A stretch of DNA of 64,000 nt from Immersiella caudata. Taxonomy: Eukaryota; Ascomycota; Sordariomycetes; Sordariales; Lasiosphaeriaceae. The stretch covers positions 2,728,001 through 2,792,000 of the forward strand of contig JAULSU010000007.1 of assembly GCA_030512335.1 (NCBI GenBank), written 5' to 3'. Of the stretch, positions 56,385 through 64,000 are shown in pieces. The notes below the pieces were generated by a model. The model saw nothing but the letters and a program-made list of their open reading frames with translations, had not been told where the DNA came from and searched no databases. A program made the translations under genes and the position numbers. Every line of letters starts with the position of its first letter. Positions within the stretch are counted from its first letter, which is position 1.

Positions 56385-56955
56385 TCAAGCTTGACGAGGT
56401 CCGAAGGTGCGAACCATGTGGGCTTCAGCTAGTCCCAAGTCCTGCAGCAGCACATTCGTCCTCTTACCGGGCCTGTGATTACCAGTATTACCTATCAGCA
56501 ACCTCTCCTACACATCTTCACGGAAAGAGACTCACCTCGGCAGCCAAAACGCGCAAATACGTCTCAACCGGCGCAGCGCATCATCAGGCTTTGTGATTTC
56601 GCGCTTCTCATCCTTGAAAAGCCCGGCTGGGATGCCCTTGGTGCCGTCAGCCAATCTAGCGGTGATGGCGCTCTTGGAATGGCCCTAGGTCAAGGGCCTC
56701 AAGGGGGTATAAGAAGGGGGGGAGGTCTCCTCGGGGGTTGGGGAGGGGGGTGGCTGTGGCGATGGCGGTGAGGGTGGCGACGTGGTGCTTTGAGAATTGC
56801 ATTCTTCTGGTTGAATTTGGAGCTGGAGAAGATGAGCTGGAAGATGAGTTGGAAGATGAGTGTGTGGATGTTTGGGTGTTGGGCTGGTAAGGGGGATATT
56901 ATGGAGGGAGAGAGGCAGGTAGATATAGACAAACCTTGTGGACCGATCGGGCCAT
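56385..56955 (-). CDS. Small spliced gene, about 85 aa, unknown function
   Basis: Two exons are well supported: 56684-56536 and 56472-56385, joined across a 63 nt intron (GTGAGT, CTGATAG, CACAG) in phase 2. They encode HSKSAITARLADGTKGIPAG, FKDEKREITKPDDALRRLRR, ICAFWLPR and, after the junction, PGKRTNVLLQDLGLAEAHMV and RTFGPRQA before a stop. The 5' exon must end in phase 0; the short ATG exon 56955-56935 (MARSVHK, donor GTTTGT) fits, but the intron would then be 250 nt, long for this genome. A second ATG at 56981 in another frame is in the wrong phase. The product is small and basic; I recognise no family. It overlaps no long ORF, so simple ORF calling misses it. Confidence 0.55.
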
Positions 56956-58056
56956 GGGACTGGCGTTCTTTTTTGCTCATGGTCACTAGGTTTTTGATTT
57001 TATTGATCTGGCACCGAGTTGGTGTAGAGAGTGCCTTGCCATGGGTCACAGGCAGGTCCTCAGTCCCTTCGGAACCCACGTGTGTCTCTTCAGTGCCACA
57101 GACCTGCGTTGAGTCCTTCAATTCACAGCCACACAGTGATACAAGGCATTTTGAGAGTGTTGTTTGGTACCTTACCCTCGGTAGCTGCGAGCGAATAACG
57201 ACAAGTTCGTTTGTCACTTTGACGCCGCATGTTGGCATCATATCTAGGTATTCTATCAACCACATGCTGCGAATATGCTGTACGTGAAGCTTTAGGGGTT
57301 TCCCAAGCAATATAACCACCTCCAATAAGGTTGAAATTCCGTCACAGCACGCCGCAATTCTGCGTCGAGGTCACTTTCACTTACTCCCGTGCACGAAAAC
57401 ATGAAATCAGGTTACGGCACAGAGCTTCTGGAGTACGCAATCCCTTCTCTTGTGCCTGGATGCAGCCACATCAGTGCATACATACAAGCCAAAACGAAAC
57501 TATAGCGATAACTCCCAGGCGTCATTGTCAATCACAAATGCGCCTAGGTGCAAAGGACCCACGCTTTCCTGATACCTAGTTAATTACGGCTCTGTTTGCT
57601 TGATCGCTCATCGATCACAAGTATTCTGTGGAAGGGTGTGAAGGACACCGATACTTGTGGAGAGATCCTTTGTATCCACTTTCATCACAATACGGCGGGA
57701 AGACATTGGCCAACCGGTCCCACCTTCTGCTTCCTGACTCCAGCCTTCTTCATGAGGTGTCGGCCTGCACTCTAGCCACGAGGCTCATGAGAAGCCAACC
57801 GGCAAAGACAGAACGTGTGCCCATGCCAGGGTACGAAAACCGGACACTTGGTTTGCAGTCATTGAGCTCAAACCGAACATTCACACAACGGGCTAGGTTG
57901 TGTTCAAACGACGTCGAGGTAATAAGACAGGAAGGAGTGACACGCAGGTAAGGGCAATTTTGGTGGAAAGTGGGGCTACAGACAACATCATTTCATTCGC
58001 AGGGTCTGTTTGGCGCTCACTCACGACGACCAGCTGAGCTGCAACGCTGCCTGAGG
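56956..58056. other. Intergenic stretch
   Basis: About 1.1 kb with only short, mutually antisense ORFs. No gene is supported. Confidence 0.5.
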
Positions 58057-59585
58057 ATGGAAATCCCCCGCCTTCCAAACTCGGGCGGCAGCTGCCTTTG
58101 AGCCTCAATCTGCACACCACGAAGTTACTCAAAAGCTACACCACTACATTTCTCAGGCACTTCGACATGTCGAGTTGGGTTCGTTGCCCAATCTTGATAT
58201 CAAGTCCCAACACAACGAAGCTGACCAAGCGCAGTTCCCCATCTGCCAGGATGAATCTGGCGGCTGGCGGCTGGACATCGTCGCGCTTCTTGCCGTCACT
58301 GGAGACTCCTTCATCGGCGAGCACGCCCAAGCTCTCACCTCGTCCACGCTCTGCCTGTTACCGCGCATCATGCCAGCACCACACGCGCTTCTACAGCCTC
58401 GTCGACCCACTAGTCTTCCCGCCGAAGGAGCCAAGGTGACCAGCGTATATGGCGATACCGTCTTGGACAGCGTCCCGTTCTTCGCCAACATCATCCACCC
58501 CATCGACCAGTTGCGACCATTCTCCTTCAGAGTTCTGGAAATCAAACACCGCAACTGGACTGACTTTGCTCCTTTCAACGCCAACCCCGGCATCCCTAGC
58601 AGCCTGGGAACGACCCCGAGAATGGAGAAAGCCAGTTGAAACCAATCCGCCGCCAGCCAACCATCGCCGAGAAGTATGCCGACATGGTGTCCAACGCACC
58701 GCAGTTACCACTGCGAAGGACGCTGACACCAGAAGTGCATGTCTTGTTGAATAATACACCGAAACGCTATGCCATCCCTCCAGCACTTTATTCACCACTC
58801 CAGATTCTTTCCGTCTTCAGCTTCCTCATGAGCATCGGGCTCATCATTGCCGGGATCATCTGGAAAGACGGCACCGCGGTGGTAGCCGTGTGCCTCCTCA
58901 GTCTCTCCACGAGCGTCATTGGTTATGCCGCCTGGTGGTCACCTTTGTTGATGGCCCGCCCTGCGCGGAGCGGCCAAGCCCTGCCAGGAGATGTGATCAT
59001 AAGAAGCAGGGAATCGGCTGTTCTCTTGATCAAGTGCAAGGAGGAAATTGCGCGAGAGCTGTACGCAGGGCTCGAGGAGTGCCACTACGTGTCGACTGGC
59101 GCCAAATACCGCATCTTCATGACCCTCGGGGCAATCTTGATGATGCCATCCGTCATATTGTTGGGCAACTGCACTTTTCGCATGCAACTTCTCGTCGGCG
59201 CCTTCTATCTGTTCCTAAACGTCGCGTACTGGGTTGTGGGAATGCTCCCGCTGAGGTACTCCTGGGATCTGAGCCGCTACATGGTGCAGGACATCACTCC
59301 GGCCGATGCCGAGAGCGCCTATTTTGCGGCGGGCCCAGATCCCTATGAAGGGGTTCCTACCCTGGCACGAACGCTGTGTGGTACGCCATTCGTGAAACGA
59401 AGCAAACGGATTGGGTCCTACGAAGCAGCTCTGCGCCTCCGACGGAAAAGTGGATGAAGTGGATTGCGGAAGCAACGGAGGCAGCGGAGAGAGGAGATCG
59501 TTCATGGAAGGCAGTTACAAGACATGCTGACATCATGCAAGGGCCGCAGAATAGCCCCGTCTTCGCTGTTCATCCCAGAACATAG
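58057..59585 (+). pseudogene. Four-helix fungal membrane protein gene, broken by frameshifts
   Basis: Coding-like sequence runs through three frame changes. An ATG at 58057 gives MEIPRLPNSGGSCL, then the frame shifts near 58100 to PQSAHHEVTQKLHHYISQAL with RHVELGSLPNLDIKSQ, ESGGWRLDIVALLAVTGDSF and RPFSFRVLEIKHRNWTDFAP. Near 58630 it shifts to RRQPTIAEKYADMVSNAPQL, four helices (ILSVFSFLMSIGLIIAGIIW, VVAVCLLSLSTSVIGYAAWW, FMTLGAILMMPSVILLGNC, LLVGAFYLFLNVAYWVVGML) and LARTL. Near 59375 it shifts again to WYAIRETKQTDWVLRSSSA and EKWMKWIAEATEAAERGDRS, ending at 59585. No GT-AG pair of workable size repairs these points. The family is a conserved Pezizomycotina membrane protein of unknown function. 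Confidence 0.72.
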
Positions 59586-59973
59586 GCTTCGTCGCCTTTA
59601 TTCGAGAGGTTGAGTTAGCAGGAAGAGGTTTGCGTGGAGATCTCATACAGATGCCGCGAAGACCACCACATGCCCAAACACTCAGCCGTTCCCCGTTTTG
59701 CGCCCTGTTGTTGAGTGGAAACGTCTCACATCGCGTCCGCCACTATCCATCCCCAACAACATGCCCAGTATCTTCTGCCCCCAGTGCCCATGCCATCGGC
59801 CATCACAGGCGGGCTGAGGTAATCTGGTCGAGTCATTGTGGGGTGTGGCCGCCTCAGCATAATCCTGCCGAGGGGGAAAGGCCCCTAAACTCCGCCACCT
59901 CGTCATCAACCCGTCCCATGGCCCCCCCTTACTTAACAGAAGATCAATTCCAGGTCATTAACAACAAGCAACA
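59586..59973. other. Intergenic stretch upstream of the tRNA-like gene
   Basis: About 390 bases; nothing specific is seen. Confidence 0.45.
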
Positions 59974-60072
59974 GGGCGGGTAGCGTAGTGGTCAGCGTGT
60001 TCACTAAGCGTTTTTTCAGCGTTGCTTTCCAAGCATTTAGCGAGAGTCCTGAGTTCGAATCCCAGCCCGCCC
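59974..60072 (+). tRNA. tRNA-like gene, 99 nt, intron-containing or degenerate
   Basis: A perfect 7-bp acceptor stem (GGGCGGG with CCCGCCC, then A at 60073) encloses TA, a D-arm (GCGTAGTGGTCAGCGT, pairing with two wobbles) and a T-arm with the loop TTCGAAT. A 28-nt insertion after position 37 (TTTTTTCAGCG... to ...GCATTT) would leave a normal 72-nt molecule. In that reading the anticodon stem is TTCAC/GCGAG with one A-C mismatch and the anticodon is AGC (Ala), but position 33 is A instead of the invariant U and the alanine G3-U70 pair is absent. The T-stem also has one A-C mismatch. An alternative loop TTTCCAA in the insertion resembles the Gly-UCC anticodon loop. Isotype is unresolved; it may be a pseudo-tRNA. 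Confidence 0.6.
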
Positions 60073-60073
60073 A

Positions 60074-60724
60074 AGCCCCTATTTTTGCCCGTCACACCAG
60101 ACCGGCACCGGCATTTTTGTTTTGTCGACCAGCTGCCTGCAATTCGCATTATTCGAACGGCCCTGATGGTGCAACCTGCTACGATGCACGCCTCCTTCAA
60201 CTCGAATTTTGACAGGCCAGGGAAGCACTGTGTGCAGCCATTCACGCCCAACTGGCAGCTGTCATGTAACTTGACACAACTCTTTGTATCCCCTCCGATT
60301 CAGGGACCCGAGGAATTGCAGAAATATTTAGCGAACCGCTCCCCTCTCCCGCGCGTCACTCGACCTCCTCCTCTCCCCTTTCTCACACACAACCCCTATA
60401 CCTTGGAGTGCCCACTTCCTTCTCAACCACACCCAACCAACCCCCGAGATGATCTTCCTCATCATCATCATCCTCTCCCTCATTCACAACCGAGGGCCAA
60501 ACCACCGCCTCGACCTCTCCCCACCAGACGAAACCCCCGAGATCTCCACCCCCTTACCAACAAATCCCCAACCGCCCCGAGCCCGCCTCCGCAAACCTCG
60601 AAAAGCAGCCCTCCGTTATCCCGGGCTTATCACCCTCCCCCGGGCCTAACGTTGACCCACCATCTCTCCCATCCAAAACCACCTCAACGACAACAACAAC
60701 AACAATAATAAAAACCCGGTCAAA
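60074..60724. other. Intergenic, promoter and leader of the tetraspan gene
   Basis: About 650 bases, increasingly C-rich, ending in a CAACAACAACAACAATAATA leader before the next ATG. A Pro-rich ORF across it (60022-60708) is a product of this composition. Confidence 0.5.
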
Positions 60725-61350
60725 ATGCCCCTAACACCCCTATCCCTCTCCCCTCCTTCTACCCGCTCCCCCCTCCTCCACTCCCTCACCTCCCCCTCCT
60801 ACATCTGGTCATCCTTCCGGATCACCTCCCCCTTCACACTCATGAAAGTTCTCTCGCGTCTAAGCATGTGGGCCATTCTCTTCATGCGTCTCGCGGTATC
60901 CATTGCGAATATCGTCCGTCGCGGTTTCGGTGGGTATATGGTTAGCATGGTAGTTGGGATTATTTTTGCGGTGACAGGGTTTTGGGCTGTTGCGGGGTGG
61001 CTTGGGGTGTTGGGAGGGGCTGGGGGATGGAGGAGGGTTTGGGGGGTTGAGTGGGTAAGTTCTTCCCTTTCTTGTTTCTTGTTTCTTGGGTGGTGGGTGG
61101 TGGGTGGTTGGGAAAAGGGGGTGATGAATAGGGTCTGACTTGACTTGGACAGGGGCGAATACACTTCGATTGGGTATTGATTGGGTTGATGTTATGTCAT
61201 TTGGGCATGTTTTTGTTTGCGGTTTATGTGCTGCCGACGTGGATGTTGACAATCATGTGGTTTTCGCTGTGGGTGGCCATCTTTGTGTTTGCTTACATTG
61301 CCGCGAGGCCGTCGAGGGCTGCTCATGGAGATGGCGGAGGGGATGTTTAA
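60725..61350 (+). CDS. Small four-helix membrane protein, two exons, 175 aa
   Basis: Exon 1 is 60725-61054 and exon 2 is 61153-61350; the 98 nt intron is GTAAGT to GGACAG, phase 0. After a Ser/Pro-rich N-terminus of about 40 residues come four helices: MWAILFMRLAVSIANIV, YMVSMVVGIIFAVTGFWAVA, DWVLIGLMLCHLGMFLFAVY and MLTIMWFSLWVAIFVFAYIA, with a short basic loop RRGFGG after helix 1. The layout resembles fungal MARVEL-type or related tetraspan proteins, but no diagnostic motif is present. A strong G-rich third-position bias appears in exon 2. Function unknown; membrane location is clear. Confidence 0.75.
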
Positions 61351-61673
61351 TGGACGGCAGGTAGGTGCGGCGTTGGCCGGTTCTCCACTAGATAGTAGGC
61401 ACAAGACACAGCAATACTATAGAAGGTCTTCCATCCGTTTTGCAAGTGTATTAGGTGCACTTGATAGAACTCGTAGTTCCGGCCCTAATACTGCCAGTGG
61501 GCAATGTTAGTATCGCCTCGACTTCAGGGGAATCCTCCGGGGCCCCTTGATCCGACATTCGGCTCCATTATCTAACGCAATGTCCAAAGTTCTCCGTGTA
61601 GCAACAAGAATCTCGCCCACGGCAGCAAATGAGAATGGCAAACACGTCCAAAGTCAGGACTACACTAAACCAC
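61351..61673. other. Short intergenic stretch
   Basis: About 320 bases between the tetraspan gene and the 3' end of the relic on the other strand. Nothing is seen. Confidence 0.45.
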
Positions 61674-64000
61674 TTAATACAGCCGAAAAGTCTCAACACT
61701 CTCCCGCGAAGCAGCCCAAGCAACGATCAAGCACAGCAGAGGCTTGCCGGGGCTATCAGCAACAGATTTTGCCTGCATCACAGCACACTCCAAGCAACAA
61801 CCCAGCTGGAAGATCGGTACTGCGTTCTGTTCCTGATGCACGTCAAAAAAGGGGCAACAGGTAATTACTGCCACCTGCGCCTTCTGGTTTCCTCGGATAG
61901 GGTAGTAATCGACAAATGCTAGTAGTATCCCGAGCTTGGTGGCTTTCCTCGCCATCTTGTCCCACGCATCGTCGGGTGGGGGGTCACCAAACCCCCTGAC
62001 AGCCCAGAAATTTTCCGCGGCATCCGCAGCTGGATATTCTTGTTGAAATGGCTCGCAAAGCTCCCGCCGTCGAATGGGAAGCGGCCTATCGAATCTGTGC
62101 CCGCAGCGGGCTGCGACCCTGGCATAGCAGAGCCAGTCTTTGAACCTCTTGCCGTCGATGGCTATACCAGAATCCTGAGCTGTGAACTTTGCCTTGTAGC
62201 TCAACTGAATGGTGCTCTTTGTCAAGGACCCAGCAAGTGCGATGGTCGGCCTTTCTGTGCCCTGATTCCGTACTTGGCCCGTATGACACCCTCGGCGAGA
62301 AACTTGTTCTTGTCGAAGAGATTCTCTGCATCGCTGTTGTCGCCCCACATCTCTTGAGATTCCTGAAGCACCATCCTTCGCTCGCCATGGAGAGCAAACT
62401 GCCCAGTTCGAAGCATGAACACTGGCCCTGGCGTCAAAGTGCGATTGACAGCGTGTCGTGCTATCAGGAGCCTGCCGTTGAACTCCAACCCAAGAGGCAA
62501 GACGTCACTGTTCGTCCACTATTGGTTCGCAATAGTATGGAAAATGGCAGACTCCGGTGCAGCCTTTGTGAACAGGGAGATGACGTCCTCTACCAGTCGT
62601 GACTGGGCAAGCTTCTAGTTGCCGCTGCGCTCTCCGGCAGCTATCATCTAGTCAGCACTAAAGTATTGATCCATTATCTCGCTTGAAAGCGCGACTCTTC
62701 TGTCGTACTCGGCCTAATCTGTAAAGGCCAGGAGGCTCGAGTATCTAGCGATCGTCATGACGGCTCCCTGAAGTTGTCGGCGGACACAAAAGGGTGGTCT
62801 TTCCAGCTCTTCTGGACACAAATGCGGCAGTTCCGAGGGCAGCAGTTTGTCTGAGAGAACGGCAGATGAGACGCCATCTTCATAGTGGAGAAAAGGCCGA
62901 TATGCATCCTCCACTGGCAGTCGGCCGTCGACTCTGATTCATCGTATGCGGGGTTTAGCTTGAAGTGAGATTCCCTCCAGCCCTCCAGATATCGAAGCTG
63001 ATTGGGCAAGCCCAAAAGAATGAGTGTCGTATGGAGCCTCGCCAGCGCCCCCTCGTAGTAAAGGGTGATGTAAGGCATCGGACCGTAGCCTTGCTCAAGC
63101 GACTGATATCCCCCTCCGGCAAAACCCTCAACTAGATCTCTTGCAATCGAGTAGATCAGGTCACCAATCTCCTGTCGGTCCGGGAGGCTCCAGCCGCATA
63201 GAAAAGCCAACAGATCGACTCCACCTGGGCCACACTGTATTTGCAAGTCCAGCGTTACTGGTGGAGAGTCCTCTGCGCTGTCTGCAAACACAACAACGTC
63301 GAACGGCTGATTCAACGGCCAAAACCTCCGAGGTCCAGACTCTTCTCGACTTGCCGGGAATATTACCACCACGCAAGTGTCATACGCCCCCCTGACCAGC
63401 ATCACTTCATTGCTTTCGGTGACGTCGAGCCCTAGAATCTCTAGGGCATACATGTAAAGCCATGCGGCGCCTCGAAGCCCATGTTAAAGAAGCTTCTGCC
63501 CCTCCCCCGGTCCACGCTGAGTTCCATGAGGTACACGATCACCTCGGCCATGATCTTGGTACTTGGGGCCGCTTGTTCAGGCTCAAATGGAAGTGTTTGC
63601 CGGAAGGCCCTTGTCAGGAACATCTGGTGGGCTCTAGCGACTCCGTCCTTGAAGCCCATCGCTCTGACAAGCGGCAGGCAGGTGTCCCAGATGTTATGAA
63701 ACTGCATCATCTCCGATGTGTGCTCGGCCTGAGCCTTCAGCTTCTGAAAGGTGATGCCGAGCGTTTCGGCGGCCCCGGTGTCTAGCATCGAACACGTCGC
63801 GACGATCAGAGCTGGTCGGCGGCGCAGTTTGTGCCTGAGCCGTATTCAAGCAAGGCCTCGATCCACCAGTTGCTTTCTCGTTGCACCTTTCGGCAGTGCT
63901 TGAGTTTCATTCTGAACATGTGATGCTGGCATGACTTCTCCGAGGAAAAGGAAATAGGTGACGGTCTGGATATCAACGCCGCTGAGCTGAATCGACTTGA
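61674..64000 (-). pseudogene. Large fungal-specific gene of unknown function, decayed (runs off the right edge)
   Basis: Read leftwards from the edge: HCRKVQRESNWWIEALLEYG, a shift near 63815, MLDTGAAETLGITFQKLKAQ, RAMGFKDGVARAHQMFLTRA, MAEVIVYLMELSVDRGRGRS and MGFEAPHGFT, a shift near 63455, YALEILGLDVTESNEVMLVR, RFWPLNQPFDVVVFADSAED, LDLQIQCGPGGVDLLAFLCG, YGPMPYITLYYEGALARLHT and CQWRMHIGLFSTMKMASHLP, a shift near 62850, then one frame with TAG codons at 62716, 62650, 62617 and 62521, a block with LPLGLEFNGRLLIARHAVNR, a shift near 62260 and RPTIALAGSLTKSTIQLSYK to WAASRESVETFRLY and a stop at 61674. In context each TAG stands where a Gln (CAG) is natural (for example ANQ-TAG-WTN). The family is a large Pezizomycotina protein without known domain. 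The 5' part is outside the window. Confidence 0.82.

Noticed and set aside
60022..60708. 228-residue Pro-rich ORF after the tRNA-like gene
   Set aside because: Starts inside the tRNA-like gene and follows a C-rich promoter composition; the real gene starts at 60725.
1..64000. CRISPR arrays, bacterial operons or phage features
   Set aside because: No spaced direct repeats or prokaryotic gene organisation; introns and gene families are fungal.
1..64000. Complete transposons (LTR retrotransposon or DNA transposase genes)
   Set aside because: No reverse transcriptase, integrase or transposase domain is readable in any frame; only the foldback element and the diverged repeat pair remain.

Overview
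The window is nuclear DNA of a filamentous ascomycete (Pezizomycotina, most likely a Sordariomycete; I do not name a genus). The evidence is short spliceosomal introns (43-125 nt) with CTRAC-type branch points, a complete fungal VPS13 gene, and families largely confined to such fungi: HET-domain proteins, NACHT NLRs, a CorA-like protein with an altered GMN motif, and a DUF3429 mitochondrial protein.

Layout. 1-35 kb is mostly core or ordinary genes with long gene-poor spacers: the 5' end of an MFS sugar-type transporter (cut by the left edge), a candidate small N-myristoylated protein, a class III CoA-transferase, a small secreted cysteine-rich protein, a four-helix membrane protein, a decayed BTB/POZ gene between two diverged copies of a repeat, a three-exon basic protein, a seven-exon CorA-like membrane protein, a Golgi-type glycosyltransferase, a decayed single-pass membrane protein, the DUF3429 protein, and VPS13 (3203 aa, two exons).

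35-56 kb is an accessory block rich in self/non-self recognition genes: a decayed HET gene, a ~260 bp foldback element, a five-exon NLR with a SesB-like alpha/beta-hydrolase domain, a NACHT domain and a C-terminal CaaX box, two coiled-coil proteins, a NACHT-WD40 NLR with an unusual Walker B, a large-ectodomain membrane protein, and an intact HET protein with an N-myristoylation motif. Intact and dead incompatibility-type genes side by side suggest birth-and-death turnover.

56-64 kb holds a small spliced gene missed by simple ORF calling, a broken membrane-protein gene, a tRNA-like gene of 99 nt, a small tetraspan gene, and a large relic running off the right edge that carries four in-frame TAG codons, all readable as CAG to TAG, the change expected from RIP-type mutation.

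At least five genes are broken by single-base indels and stops, while the longest genes (VPS13 9.6 kb, the two NLRs 3-4 kb) are fully open. This argues that the breaks are biological and not general sequence error.
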